Origin: Bacteroidales bacterium
GTDB lineage: Bacteria > Bacteroidota > Bacteroidia > Bacteroidales > P3
NCBI GenBank assembly: GCA_017480225.1
Contig: JAFVBB010000006.1
Span: 1 to 64,000 of the forward strand
Direction of reading: 5' to 3'
Length of the DNA: 64,000 bases
Under the pieces are notes generated by a model. It made no database searches. It was not told the origin of the DNA and saw only the letters and a program-made list of their open reading frames with translations. Below are positions 26,352 through 35,528 of this stretch, in pieces. Numbering within the stretch: the first letter of the stretch is position 1; every line of letters starts with the position of its first letter. The position numbers were made by a program, and so were the translations under genes.

Positions 26352-27785
26352 TCAGTCGCGCCGTACAAGTTCGGCCACATTCTCCACATGGTGCGTATGT
26401 GGAAACATGTCGACAGGCTGTATGCGCTTGACATCGTAACGCTCTGCCAAAAGCTTCAAATCACGCGCCTGGGTCGCAGGATTGCAACTGACATAGACTA
26501 TCTTTCTCGGAGCTGTGTCAAGCAGTTGCCGTACCACAGCCTCATGCATCCCGGCACGTGGCGGGTCGGTGACAACAACATCGGGCCGACCATTCTCCTC
26601 AACAAACTGGCGAGTAAGCACCTTGGCCATATCACCTGCAAAGAAGGCAGTGTTTGTGAATCCATTGCGCTCGGCATTGTGATGAGCATCAGCGATTGCC
26701 TCTTCCACATACTCAATACCAACCACTCGCTTCACCTGCGACGCGAGAAACAGCGCGATTGTTCCTGTACCTGTGTATAAGTCATATAGTATGTCGTCAG
26801 GGCGCAGTTCGGCAAGTTCTGCCACAAATCCATATAGTTTGCGAGCCTGCGGCGAGTTGGTTTGATAGAACGATTTGGGGTTGATAATGAAGCGGAGCGG
26901 TCCCTCATGCTCACACCACGCCTCCATCTGCTCCTCAATGAATGGTGTGCCCCAGTAAGTATGTACCTCCAAATCGGAGTATGAATCGTTGAACTTTGTG
27001 TTGATAATATATTGCAGCGAGGTAATCTGCGGGAAATTGGCATGTAGCATTTCCAGAAGAGGAAAGAAAAGCTCGCGATCGTCACTCGCAACAATCAAGA
27101 TTACCATCCAGTCGCCTAACGATGAGCATCGGAGCACAAGATTCCGGAGCAGGCCTGTGTGGTTGCGGATGTCATAGAATGGCAGATTATGCTCCATCGC
27201 ATATCGTCCCACTGCCATACGAATATCATTGCTGGGGTCGGCCTGTAAGACACACTTCTCTATTGGGAGCACCTTGTCGAAAAACTGAGGCACATGAAAT
27301 CCCAAAGCTCCCGTATGACCGTTCGCCTCTGTTTCCAGCAGTTGGCTCTTGGGAAGCCACGCCCTTGTAGAGAAGGTAAACTCCAACTTGTTACGATAAA
27401 AATAGATATTATCCGAACCGCAGATAGGCCGCATCATTGTGCAGTCCACCTGCCCAAGCCTTTCGAGCGCGTCACGCACCTGCCTCTGCTTTGCATCCAG
27501 TTGCGCTTCGTATTTCATGGTCTGCCATTTGCAGCCGCCACACTCTCCAAAATGAGGGCAACATGCATCGACCCTCAACTGACTGAACCTATGGAAGTGC
27601 ACCGCACGGCCTTCGGCGTAATTCTTCTTTTTCTTGTATAGTTGAATGTCGACCACGTCACCCGGCACAACAAATGGTACAAACACCACCAGGCCATCTA
27701 CTTTAGCCACAGCCTTACCCTCGGCACCAGCATCTTCCACCACCACCTCGCGCAACAGCGGCAGTTCCTTGTTTCTTCGGCTCAT
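26352..27785 (-). CDS. rlmD: 23S rRNA (uracil-5)-methyltransferase, RlmD/RumA family
   Basis: SAM-dependent enzyme that makes 5-methyluridine in 23S rRNA (U1939 in E. coli). The 477-residue protein has an N-terminal TRAM domain (about 1-65), a [4Fe-4S] cysteine cluster (C76, C82, C85 in CCPHFGECGGCKW, plus C near 175), the SAM motif DLYTGTGTIALFL, the DPPRAGM motif and the catalytic cysteine in VSCNPATQARDL. Bacteroidota often carry more than one paralogue, so RlmD against the related RlmCD is not settled. Separated from rpmH upstream by a terminator. Confidence 0.92.
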   Translation of the reverse strand: MSRRNKELPLLREVVVEDAGAEGKAVAKVDGLVVFVPFVVPGDVVDIQLYKKKKNYAEGRAVHFHRFSQLRVDACCPHFGECGGCKWQTMKYEAQLDAKQRQVRDALERLGQVDCTMMRPICGSDNIYFYRNKLEFTFSTRAWLPKSQLLETEANGHTGALGFHVPQFFDKVLPIEKCVLQADPSNDIRMAVGRYAMEHNLPFYDIRNHTGLLRNLVLRCSSLGDWMVILIVASDDRELFFPLLEMLHANFPQITSLQYIINTKFNDSYSDLEVHTYWGTPFIEEQMEAWCEHEGPLRFIINPKSFYQTNSPQARKLYGFVAELAELRPDDILYDLYTGTGTIALFLASQVKRVVGIEYVEEAIADAHHNAERNGFTNTAFFAGDMAKVLTRQFVEENGRPDVVVTDPPRAGMHEAVVRQLLDTAPRKIVYVSCNPATQARDLKLLAERYDVKRIQPVDMFPHTHHVENVAELVRRD

Positions 27786-27795
27786 TTCACGCTAC

Positions 27796-27835
27796 TTAAT
27801 AAAAGAAAAAAGAAGTATCCCTACGGTACTTCTTT
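27796..27835 (-). terminator. Rho-independent terminator of rpmH
   Basis: Nine-bp stem AAAGAAGTA / TACTTCTTT (27809-27817 with 27827-27835) followed on the minus strand by a T-rich run, about 22 bases after the rpmH stop. Transcription into rlmD must read through it or start downstream of it. Confidence 0.75.
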
Positions 27836-27857
27836 CGTTCATCGATGCCACACAATC

Positions 27858-28004
27858 TTATCGCTCGTCAGAGACGGTCAGTCTTTTGCGGCCTTTGCGA
27901 CGGCGGGCGGAAAGCACCTTTCTGCCATTGGCAGTGGACATTCTCTTGCGGAAACCGTGCTTGTTCACTCTCTTCCTGGTCGAAGGTTGGAATGTTCTCT
28001 TCAT
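27858..28004 (-). CDS. rpmH: 50S ribosomal protein L34
   Basis: The 48-residue basic protein reads [18 protein letters not shown], then [15 protein letters not shown] and a [11 protein letters not shown] end; this is L34, too short to be found by length alone. Compared with the usual ~45 residues there is a short acidic C-terminal tail. It stands alone with its own promoter; rnpA and dnaA are not adjacent, as is common in Bacteroidota. Confidence 0.95.
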   Translation of the reverse strand: MKRTFQPSTRKRVNKHGFRKRMSTANGRKVLSARRRKGRKRLTVSDER

Positions 28005-28076
28005 CTTGTTCTGTCTTTATTGTTTGTCTTATTTTTACTCTCTGCATGGAGCCCATCCTGCCCCAAAATTGAAGTG

Positions 28077-28110
28077 CAAAATTACACATTTTTTTTCAGA
28101 CAGCAACAAA
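28077..28110 (-). promoter_or_regulatory. promoter of rpmH
   Basis: On the minus strand TAATTTTG (28077-28084) matches TAnnTTTG and TTTG (28107-28110) lies 22 bases upstream. The leader would be about 66 bases. Confidence 0.6.
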
Positions 28111-28210
28111 AAAATTGCACCTGCCAGGATCACGCTGACATATTCCCCTTATTTACAAGCGGTTCGAAATATCCAAAAAATAAAAATCACTCCAATCGAA
28201 AAAAATATTG

Positions 28211-28218
28211 TACCTTTG
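28211..28218 (+). promoter_or_regulatory. -7 element upstream of the TPR-like gene
   Basis: TACCTTTG fits the Bacteroidota -7 consensus, about 55 bases before ATG 28275, in an A-rich region. A clear -33 TTTG is not visible at the right distance. Confidence 0.5.
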
Positions 28219-28274
28219 CAAAACGAATTTCAGAGCCATTGGCAATGCAATTCAGGGTAAACCGCTATTGATTA

Positions 28275-28862
28275 ATGAACAAGAACGAATTCAACCAGAA
28301 GTTGACCCATCCCGACAGCTTCACGTCGCAGGACAGGGGTTGGCTGCGCGCCATGGTGGCTCGCTACCCGCACTCGGCAGCGGTGGCCGTAATGGCGCTC
28401 TTGGCCGACCACGCATTTGGCTTCGACACACCACAGCAGAACCGCGCCACAGCCCTTTCAATGTGCAACCCGGCAGAACTTGCCTCAATGCTCGGAGCCG
28501 TTCAGCAGACAGCCACCGAGCAGCCACCAATCGACATACTTGGCGAAATCAACAACTACCAGGAGGTGTCATTCAAAACTGCCCCAAAAAGCGTAATCTT
28601 GTCAAATTTCCTGAGTATCGCAACCTCCGACGGCCAGCATGTTGGCGATGAGGAGCCCATGCCGGCAGAGGAGCGCGACAAAAAAAGCCTCAAGGCCGAC
28701 TCATCGCTTGGCACTGAAACCTTGGCAGTTATACTGGAGAAACAGAGCAAGTTCGACAAAGCGCTCGAAATCTACGAAAATCTTTTGGCACGCAATCCCG
28801 AAAAAAGTAGTATCTTTGCACCCCGAATCGAGCGCCTTAAACAGGCGATTGCCAACAAGTAA
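28275..28862 (+). CDS. conserved hypothetical protein with C-terminal TPR-like helix pair
   Basis: A 195-residue soluble protein with no signal peptide. The N-terminal ~65 residues (KLTHPDSFTSQDRGWLRAMV, ARYPHSAAVAVMALLAD) look helical; the middle is Gln/Glu/Pro-rich and probably disordered. Residues ~150-193 (TLAVILEKQSKFDKALEIYE, NLLARNPEKSSIFAPRIERL) are a tetratricopeptide-type helix pair, suggesting protein binding. It precedes secG by 23 bases and is likely co-transcribed with it. I do not recognise a named function. Confidence 0.75.
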   Translation: MNKNEFNQKLTHPDSFTSQDRGWLRAMVARYPHSAAVAVMALLADHAFGFDTPQQNRATALSMCNPAELASMLGAVQQTATEQPPIDILGEINNYQEVSFKTAPKSVILSNFLSIATSDGQHVGDEEPMPAEERDKKSLKADSSLGTETLAVILEKQSKFDKALEIYENLLARNPEKSSIFAPRIERLKQAIANK

Positions 28863-28885
28863 TAAACAACAACACAACATACAAC

Positions 28886-29203
28886 ATGTACACCTTCATC
28901 GTAATCCTAATCTTGATAGTTTGCGTATTGCTGGCATTGGTGGTGCTTGTGCAGAACAGCAAGGGCGGTGGATTGGCCGCAAACTTTTCCGCACCGACCC
29001 AGGTGCTGGGTGCCCGCCAGTCGGCCGACTTCATAGAGAAGGCCACCTGGTGGCTTGCCGCCATACTGGTGGTGCTGTGCCTTGCCGCCACCGTCGCAAT
29101 CCCCAAACACCACGCCAACGACGCAATCAACACCGAGGTGACCTCGACTGGCAACCCGGTGCAGGCCGCCAGCCCGATAGCCCCCACCGCCGACCAGCAG
29201 TGA
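28886..29203 (+). CDS. secG: preprotein translocase subunit SecG
   Basis: Small membrane subunit of the SecYEG channel. The 105 residues show two transmembrane helices (YTFIVILILIVCVLLALVVL, and ATWWLAAILVVLCLAATVAI) separated by the SecG loop QNSKGGGLAANF...LGAR; the C-terminal tail is Ala/Thr/Pro-rich. The stop is 4 bases before the GTG of the helicase gene. Confidence 0.93.
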   Translation: MYTFIVILILIVCVLLALVVLVQNSKGGGLAANFSAPTQVLGARQSADFIEKATWWLAAILVVLCLAATVAIPKHHANDAINTEVTSTGNPVQAASPIAPTADQQ

Positions 29204-29207
29204 CGCT

Positions 29208-30644
29208 GTGGCCGCACCTGGCGTAGAGCAGGCTGTCACCAAGCTCATACTGTCACACTTCCCCCACTCCCCTACCCAGGGGCAGAGGGAGGTGTGTGTT
29301 GGTATGGCTTCCTTTATGTTTGACCCCGACCAACGCTCCGCTTTCCTTCTGAAAGGTTACGCCGGCACAGGCAAGACAAGCTTGGTGTCGGCACTCATTC
29401 GCACCCTGCCCTCATTGAGGGTGAGCTGTGTACTTCTGGCTCCTACGGGGCGCGCAGCAAAGGTGCTGGGAAACTATTCCGGGCACACAGCATTCACAAT
29501 CCATAAGAAAATTTACATGACCGGCGTCGACGCAACGGGTCGCCGCCGCACCGTACGTGCCGTCAACAAGCACAGCCACACTCTTTTCATAGTCGACGAG
29601 GCCTCAATGATAGGCCTCGAGCCAACAGGCACCGGACAAAGCCTGCTGGAAGACCTTGTTGACTACGTGTACGAGGGCACACACTGTCGGCTTATGCTCA
29701 TCGGCGACACCGCACAGCTGCCGCCCATTGGGCAGAATGACAGTCCGGCACTGAGCGTGGACCACCTGCGCTCGTTCTGCCGTCTGAACGCCACCACATG
29801 TGAACTGACCGAGGTGGTGCGCCAGCAACAACTGTCTGGCATACTGGCCAACGCCACCGGAATACGAACACAGATTGCCTCAATGCGTGGCCCCGACGAG
29901 GCCAGGATGCCGATGCTCTCGGTGTCTGACGACGTGGTGCGGCTCGACGGGCAGGACCTTATGGATACCCTCTTCCGCGAATATGGCGACAACGACCCCG
30001 ACGAGGTGGTAATCATAACACGCTCAAACAAACGTGCCAACATGTTCAACCAGGGCATTCGCAACAGCATCCTCTACCGCGACGGCGAGGTGAACGCGGG
30101 AGACCATCTGATGGTGGTGAAGAACAACTACTTTTGGCTCGACGACTCGTCAAACATCGGCTTTATCGCAAACGGCGACATCGTGGAGGTGATGAGCGTG
30201 CGCAACGTGCAGGAGCTATACGGTTTCCGCTTTGCCGACGCCACACTGCGCTTCGTAGACTATCCCGACGAGCCAGCCTGCGACTGCAAACTGCTGCTCT
30301 CCACGCTCTACAGCGAAGCGCCGTCGCTCACCGCCGACGAGCAGGAGCGGCTCTTTCAAACTGTAATCGAGGACTACGCCGACCTCCCCAGCAAGGCCGA
30401 CCGCCTGCGCGAGGTGCGCATGAACCCCTACTTCAACGCCCTGCAGGTGAAGTTTGCCTATTCGCTGACATGCCACAAGACACAGGGCGGACAGTGGCGC
30501 ACCGCCATAGTCGACGCTGGCTTCATGCCTCCTGACATGCAGCTTGACCGCGAATACCTGCGATGGCTCTACACCGCGGTGACCCGCGCCACAGAACGCC
30601 TTTATCTGCTGGGGTTCGACGACCGCTTTTGGTCAAAGGGCTGA
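29208..30644 (+). CDS. RecD/Pif1-like superfamily 1B helicase
   Basis: ATP-dependent 5'-3' DNA helicase by family. The 478-residue protein has Walker A GYAGTGKTS (50-58), motif Ia APTGRAAKVL, Walker B VDEAS (129-133), motif III GDTAQLPP and the C-terminal UvrD-like motifs SLTCHKTQGGQW and YTAVTRATERLYL. It lacks the N-terminal extension of RecD2, so it is closer to the stand-alone helicases common in Bacteroidota. Start is GTG 29208, right after secG. Its last 12 bases overlap the end of the convergent acyltransferase gene. Confidence 0.9.
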   Translation: MAAPGVEQAVTKLILSHFPHSPTQGQREVCVGMASFMFDPDQRSAFLLKGYAGTGKTSLVSALIRTLPSLRVSCVLLAPTGRAAKVLGNYSGHTAFTIHKKIYMTGVDATGRRRTVRAVNKHSHTLFIVDEASMIGLEPTGTGQSLLEDLVDYVYEGTHCRLMLIGDTAQLPPIGQNDSPALSVDHLRSFCRLNATTCELTEVVRQQQLSGILANATGIRTQIASMRGPDEARMPMLSVSDDVVRLDGQDLMDTLFREYGDNDPDEVVIITRSNKRANMFNQGIRNSILYRDGEVNAGDHLMVVKNNYFWLDDSSNIGFIANGDIVEVMSVRNVQELYGFRFADATLRFVDYPDEPACDCKLLLSTLYSEAPSLTADEQERLFQTVIEDYADLPSKADRLREVRMNPYFNALQVKFAYSLTCHKTQGGQWRTAIVDAGFMPPDMQLDREYLRWLYTAVTRATERLYLLGFDDRFWSKG

Positions 30645-31736
30645 CAGCCTCTCCTTGCTCTCCACCGGGGCAGCATAGGCCTCAAGCATCAGCCTGCGCA
30701 CCTTCGGGTCGGGCTGATCGTCCACACGCTGAAGCAACTTTGCCTCGGTTCGCTCGGTGTACCGGCCTGGCAGCTGGCGTCCATGCAACAGGCTGTAGGC
30801 CGCATAGTTGCTTGGCATCAGGTGATAGCCGGCCTGTATGCGGCTGTCGAGCAGGCCAGCCACATGCCGGCACACGTCCATGCCCTCGCCGGGCGCCATC
30901 TCGTCGGGCTGAAGCGGCACTCCAATGTGCAGGTGCACATGCCCCTTCTCGCCAATAATCCCCGCCACCACCGAGCGGAAGTCCTCGTCGGGCGCTTTCT
31001 CGTACGCGCCCAGCGACCGCCTGTGCAGCTCAAGCGCCTTCATGGCGTCGCAGGGGTCCCACTCGTAGCTGACGCTCACCGGCACCAGATTGAGCGACAC
31101 CAGCGTTGACAGGCTGTCGCCGCCGCCACCCAGGCAGAGCATTTTCAGCATGGCCTCGGCCGTGGTGTCAACCCCATCCTTAGAGCGGCCGTTCTTCTGC
31201 GCAATCCAAACCGAATGCCTGCCCTCGCGCACAAGGTGGTTGATGTAGTCTGACAGGTGGTGCAGGCTGTCGTAGAAAGCCCTGGGCGACCCTCCGCGGG
31301 GCATCCGCACAAGCTTGTTGGCACGGAAGAGGTCGTACATCACCGGGGCCGACAACAGGTTCTGGCCAAAGACAATATACGACGTGTCGAAACCGCGCTC
31401 AATCAGCAGGTGCTGAAGCAGGAAGGCATCGAGGGTTATGTCGCGGTGGTTGCTGACGAAGAGGTAGGGCGTGCCCCGCCTCAGGCGGCTAATTCCGCTG
31501 CACGTGAGGCCCTCGGTGGTGGCGTGGACTATCCGCTTTATTGCGTCGTTCATCACCGTTGACTGCAACTGCTTGATGGTCTGCACCGACCCTATTTTGC
31601 GGCGCGTCTCCTCGATGTCGGCGTCGGGATAGATGAACCTTATGGCCTGCGGCAGGTCGGGCCACTCGGCCACCCGTGCCATGGCCTCCGGAATCTCGCT
31701 GTCGTAGAAAGGGCGAATGTCGTCGAAGCTATCCAT
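30633..31736 (-). CDS. PlsB/PlsC-like acyltransferase
   Basis: Acyltransferase of the glycerol-phosphate class, presumably membrane-associated and acting in phospholipid synthesis. The 367-residue protein carries the histidine-aspartate block FVSNHRDITLDA (about 92-103), a possible substrate block VRMPRGGSPRAFYDSL and a downstream WIAQKNGRSKDG motif like that of Bacteroidota acyltransferases annotated next to gpsA. It directly abuts gpsA (TGA then ATG), which makes glycerol-3-phosphate, the expected acyl acceptor; that pairing supports the role but does not prove it. Confidence 0.8.
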   Translation of the reverse strand: MDSFDDIRPFYDSEIPEAMARVAEWPDLPQAIRFIYPDADIEETRRKIGSVQTIKQLQSTVMNDAIKRIVHATTEGLTCSGISRLRRGTPYLFVSNHRDITLDAFLLQHLLIERGFDTSYIVFGQNLLSAPVMYDLFRANKLVRMPRGGSPRAFYDSLHHLSDYINHLVREGRHSVWIAQKNGRSKDGVDTTAEAMLKMLCLGGGGDSLSTLVSLNLVPVSVSYEWDPCDAMKALELHRRSLGAYEKAPDEDFRSVVAGIIGEKGHVHLHIGVPLQPDEMAPGEGMDVCRHVAGLLDSRIQAGYHLMPSNYAAYSLLHGRQLPGRYTERTEAKLLQRVDDQPDPKVRRLMLEAYAAPVESKERLSAL

Positions 31737-32723
31737 TCAGAAAACATTGTCAATAAGGCCATTCATCTCGCGCTCGGCACTGGCTCCGCAGTGCAGCACC
31801 CTGTACACAGCCTCGGCCACGGGCATTCCAGCCCCGGCAGCAAGCCCATGCAGCACAAGCGAGGCATAGTAGCCCTCGGCCACCATGCCGCCCTCGGCGG
31901 AGAAGCCACCAGCCGCCCTCCCGCAGGCCACAGCCTCGCCCAGCCTGCGGTTGCGGCTGTGGCGCGAGAAACAGGTCACGGCGAGGTCGCCCAGCGTGGC
32001 AAACGAAGACATGGCATCGCCATGCAGGCCGCACATCTCCTTGGCGGCGGCCGCCACAAGCACAGCCGTCAGATTGTCGCCATGCCCAAGCCCGGCAAGC
32101 ATACCGGCCGCCACGGCATAGACATTTTTGGCAAGGCCGCAAAGCTCGAGGGTGGAGACACGGTCGCTCACCTCGACGTGTATGTAGCCGCAACGCAGCG
32201 CGTCGGCCACCTTGAGGGCAGTGGCACGGCTCGGCGAGGCCACCTCGAGGAACGTGCATTGGCCGCAGGCCACCTCCTCGGCATGGCTCGGTCCGCTCAC
32301 AACGCACACATTGCCAGCCTCGACCCCCATGCAGTCGACAAAGAAGCTCGTCACGCTCCGCCCAGTCTCGGGCAGGTAGCCCTTCACGGCCGACGCCACC
32401 ACGCTGCCCTTCATGCAGCCCTGCGGCAAGCCGGAGAAAACTTCATGCACACACACCGATGGCACAGCCACCAGCAACACCTCGCAACGCGACACGACAC
32501 TGGCGAGGTCGGTCGTGGCGACAACGCGCCCCCTGTCAAGCACCACATCGCGAAGGTGGCGCGGATTGCGCCCGCTGGCATTGATTGCGTCAGCCGCCTC
32601 GCTGCTCCTCACCCACCACATCACCTGCACACCGGCCTTTTCCAGCAGCACTTTCACCAGCGCTGTGGCCCAGCTTCCGCCGCCTACAACTCCTATCATA
32701 CTGGATATCATTTTAATCTTCAT
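31737..32723 (-). CDS. gpsA: NAD(P)H-dependent glycerol-3-phosphate dehydrogenase GpsA
   Basis: Reduces dihydroxyacetone phosphate to sn-glycerol-3-phosphate for phospholipids. The 328-residue form starting MKIKMISSMIGVVGGGSWAT has the Rossmann loop GVVGGGSWATAL, SGPSHAEEVACG, the catalytic lysine in CGLAKNVYAVAAGM and the substrate motif FSRHSRNRRLGEA. ATG 32723 is chosen; the frame is open to 32750 but overlaps the promoter there. Operon with the acyltransferase. Confidence 0.95.
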   Translation of the reverse strand: MKIKMISSMIGVVGGGSWATALVKVLLEKAGVQVMWWVRSSEAADAINASGRNPRHLRDVVLDRGRVVATTDLASVVSRCEVLLVAVPSVCVHEVFSGLPQGCMKGSVVASAVKGYLPETGRSVTSFFVDCMGVEAGNVCVVSGPSHAEEVACGQCTFLEVASPSRATALKVADALRCGYIHVEVSDRVSTLELCGLAKNVYAVAAGMLAGLGHGDNLTAVLVAAAAKEMCGLHGDAMSSFATLGDLAVTCFSRHSRNRRLGEAVACGRAAGGFSAEGGMVAEGYYASLVLHGLAAGAGMPVAEAVYRVLHCGASAEREMNGLIDNVF

Positions 32724-32747
32724 GGCGACCCGTCGCCTGTTGGGCTG

Positions 32748-32755
32748 CAAAGATA
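32748..32755 (-). promoter_or_regulatory. -7 element of the gpsA promoter
   Basis: On the minus strand TATCTTTG, followed by GCAGCCC. The start of transcription would be near 32741, leaving an 18-base leader. No TTTG lies at 19-22 bases upstream, so the -33 element is weak or different. Confidence 0.55.
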
Positions 32756-32888
32756 CACCTTTTATTTAAGGCAAACAGCCCAAATTTGGTTAATAATAGT
32801 TAAACAAAGGTTTGCAACCTTCCCCAAAAATGCACTGCCCCCACCACTGGACACCCCGCCAAAACGACGTGCTGACTACGTGTCAACA

Positions 32889-32991
32889 CCGTCTGTTCTT
32901 CGATTGTTCTCCGATTGTTCTTCGATTGTTCTTCGATTCAAAATCGAAGAACAATCGAAGAACAATCGGAGAACAATCGAAGAACAGACGG
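32889..32991. repeat. dispersed 11-bp-unit palindrome, copy 2 (perfect 50-bp arms)
   Basis: Between the divergent gpsA and T9SS adhesin genes (500 bases). Left arm 32889-32938 and right arm 32942-32991 are exact reverse complements with a 3-base loop CAA. Each arm is CCGTCTGTTCTTC plus three GATTGTTCTNC units. Flanks: TGTCAACA on the left (the complement of the right flank of copy 1) and TCCTGGCATTGCG on the right, so the flanks occur in two interchangeable versions. Nothing else is seen in the gap apart from the two divergent promoters. Confidence 0.92.
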
Positions 32992-33131
32992 TCCTGGCAT
33001 TGCGTCATGACGCATTCGCAAGCGGGCGAAACTGCCCACGCCGCGACGCTTACAGGCTACTGCCGTGGTTAAAAAATCACAAAAGAACATATTTTTTTCC
33101 GCAATGCGACCACCATGTGAAAAAAAAGTGC

Positions 33132-33139
33132 TATCTTTG
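33132..33139 (+). promoter_or_regulatory. -7 element of the T9SS adhesin promoter
   Basis: TATCTTTG after an A-run, about 90 bases before the start codon. A -33 TTTG is not evident. Confidence 0.55.
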
Positions 33140-33227
33140 CATATTCACGACACAACGCCCACATGACGCGTTGCGCGTGCAGCAAATTAATACACAACAA
33201 GATAAAAATAAAACAAAGATAGACGAA

Positions 33228-35528
33228 ATGATGAAAAAAGTACTTGTTAGTCTGCTTATGGCCGTGGTGAGCCTGCCGGCTCTGTTCGCACAAGCCAACG
33301 ACGGCCAAGTGATCAAGATTGACACTGTCACCACTTGCGGCCAGTACACCTGGCCCCGCAACAACACGGTGTACAGCAACGACACCGTGACGACGCTCAC
33401 CACCGGCGACACGACATTCATCCTCTACTTCACCAAGCTGCTCTCCTACGTGGACACCGCCGAGGCGCAGCAGGTGACCGGCAACTGCTCGGCCACTTGG
33501 AACGACGTGACTTTCACCTCGTCCAGAACGTTCTTCGACACCCTTACCTCGACAATGGGCTGCGACAGCGTGGTCAAAATCGAGGTCAAGATTGCGCTCG
33601 ACGACAGCGTCATCGTCGCGTCGGCCTGCGGCAGCTACACCGCCCCATGGGGCACGGTCTACACCGAGAGCACCGATGTGGAGGAGACGATAGTTGAGGG
33701 CGACTGCGAGATGAACAAGCACCTCACCCTCACCGTCAACCCCACCTACAGCGACATCAATGTCGAGGTCGAGGCCGGCTGCAACTACACCTGGGGCGAC
33801 ATGGTGATTACCGACAACGAGCCGCACACCCTCACCCTCACCACCGCCGCTGGCTGCGACAGCGTGGTCACGCTCACGGTCACAGCCTTCACAGGAATGC
33901 AGGTTGACACTGTGCACCAGGTGGCCTGCGACTTCTTCAAACCCGACTGGCGCGACACCATCTTTGAGACCGGTGTCTACACCAACAGCTACAACGAGGG
34001 CGACTGCGAGGTGCAGAACACGCTTGACCTCGTCATCGTCAAAAGCAACAACGACACCCTCAACACCGAGCCCGAACAGATTACGGCCGGCTGCTTCTAC
34101 ATGTGGGGCACCGACACCATCACCAACACCGACGTGCACTACAAACTCTTCAAGAGCACCGTCGGCGGTTGCGACAGCCTTGCCGCCATACAGCTGGCCT
34201 TCACCGGCGTGCAGAACGACACGAGTTTCGTCAGCTACTGCGGCGCGACCTACCGTTGGAGCAACTACAACAAAGCCCTGCCCAACCCCGGCAACACCTA
34301 CGACTACACCACCGACACCACCGTCTCGGTGCTCGTTGAGGGCGAGGACGGCGGCTGCTCCACGCGCTACACGCTCGTGCTGACCATGGTTAACGAGTAC
34401 GACACCATCAACAAGTACTACTGTGGCGAGGAGTGGGTCTACGGCACCGGTTCGGGCAACGACAAGTTCAAAGTGGAGAACCCCACCACCCACGCCCTTG
34501 TCGACGGCTACGACACGCTCCGCGCCTCCGGCTACTACAGCCAGACCGCCGACGGCCGCCCCTACATCTACGTCAAGAGCACTAGCACTCAGTGCCGCAC
34601 AATGCGCACCGTGCACCTCACCCTGCGCAATCCTGAGAAGCGCAACCGTCCGACCGACGCCGTCGTGACCGCCTGCGACGAATACAGTTTCAAGGCCGAC
34701 TCCAAGCGCGGTGACAAGCACACATTCACCAACAAGGGCACCGAGCCCATCGTCATCGACACCGTTCTCATCCACTACGAGCATTCGCAGAACCAGAGCG
34801 GCACCGGCTCGTGCTACGACAGCATCGCCCACCTTGTGCTGACACTCAACACGAAGACCATCACCGACACGGTGGTCAGCGAGTGCGACAGCTTCAAATG
34901 GATGGCTGGCGACGAGGTTATCGGCATCTTCACCACCAGCGGTGAGTACCGCGACACCCTCGACGCGCGCAACGAATACAACTGCTTGAAGATAGCCAAC
35001 CTCAAGCTCACAATCAACTACACTCCCACCGTCGACATCGAGGGCGACTGGATGCTTCAGCCGGGCGAGAGCACTGTGCTGCACGCCGTCCCCACTGCCG
35101 AGAGCGCTCCGATCAGAAACTACGCCTGGTATATGGGCAACAGTAACAATGTGGTGTCGACCAGCGACTCGCTTGTTCTCACCAACGTCACCGCCAACAC
35201 CGACGTGCGCCTGCAGAGCACCAGCACCACCAACTGCACTGCCACCAACTGGATTACCGTCACCTCCAACCTCGGCATTGGCGAGGTCGAGAGCCTCAAC
35301 GTCAATGTCTACCCCAACCCCGCCAGCCGCTTTGTCACCATCGAGTGCACCGAGGCTCTGCGTGGCGTAGAGGTATACAATGAGGTGGGTCAGCAGCTTG
35401 TGTCCCGTCAGGCCGCAGGCAACTCGGTCACCATCGACCTGGCCGGTCTTGCATCGGGTCACTACACGCTGCGCGTCAACAGCGCCGACGGCAAGAACAT
35501 CACCCGCAAGATTATTGTCAACAAGTAA
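33228..35528 (+). CDS. T9SS-secreted repeat adhesin-like protein
   Basis: Exported surface protein of 766 residues. A signal peptide (MMKKVLVSLLMAVVSLPALFAQA) is followed by about ten degenerate repeats of 60-90 residues, each opening with a Cys-containing start (ACGSYT, AGCNYTWG, AGCFYMWG, ECDSFKW) and ending in GCDS plus a beta strand (GCDSVVKIEV, GCDSVVTLTV, GCDSLAAIQL). The last ~85 residues, from LNVNVYPNPASRFVTIE to ITRKIIVNK, are a type A T9SS sorting domain, so the protein should be moved through the outer membrane and anchored or released. The true start is ATG 33228 or 33231; an open frame running back to 31791 is antisense to gpsA and not coding. Immediately followed by apbE with no gap. 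Confidence 0.9.
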   Translation: MMKKVLVSLLMAVVSLPALFAQANDGQVIKIDTVTTCGQYTWPRNNTVYSNDTVTTLTTGDTTFILYFTKLLSYVDTAEAQQVTGNCSATWNDVTFTSSRTFFDTLTSTMGCDSVVKIEVKIALDDSVIVASACGSYTAPWGTVYTESTDVEETIVEGDCEMNKHLTLTVNPTYSDINVEVEAGCNYTWGDMVITDNEPHTLTLTTAAGCDSVVTLTVTAFTGMQVDTVHQVACDFFKPDWRDTIFETGVYTNSYNEGDCEVQNTLDLVIVKSNNDTLNTEPEQITAGCFYMWGTDTITNTDVHYKLFKSTVGGCDSLAAIQLAFTGVQNDTSFVSYCGATYRWSNYNKALPNPGNTYDYTTDTTVSVLVEGEDGGCSTRYTLVLTMVNEYDTINKYYCGEEWVYGTGSGNDKFKVENPTTHALVDGYDTLRASGYYSQTADGRPYIYVKSTSTQCRTMRTVHLTLRNPEKRNRPTDAVVTACDEYSFKADSKRGDKHTFTNKGTEPIVIDTVLIHYEHSQNQSGTGSCYDSIAHLVLTLNTKTITDTVVSECDSFKWMAGDEVIGIFTTSGEYRDTLDARNEYNCLKIANLKLTINYTPTVDIEGDWMLQPGESTVLHAVPTAESAPIRNYAWYMGNSNNVVSTSDSLVLTNVTANTDVRLQSTSTTNCTATNWITVTSNLGIGEVESLNVNVYPNPASRFVTIECTEALRGVEVYNEVGQQLVSRQAAGNSVTIDLAGLASGHYTLRVNSADGKNITRKIIVNK

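Noticed and set aside
33069..35462. Minus-strand open frame of 797 codons
   Set aside because: Antisense to the T9SS adhesin; Val/Gly/Ala-rich translation with no recognisable domain.
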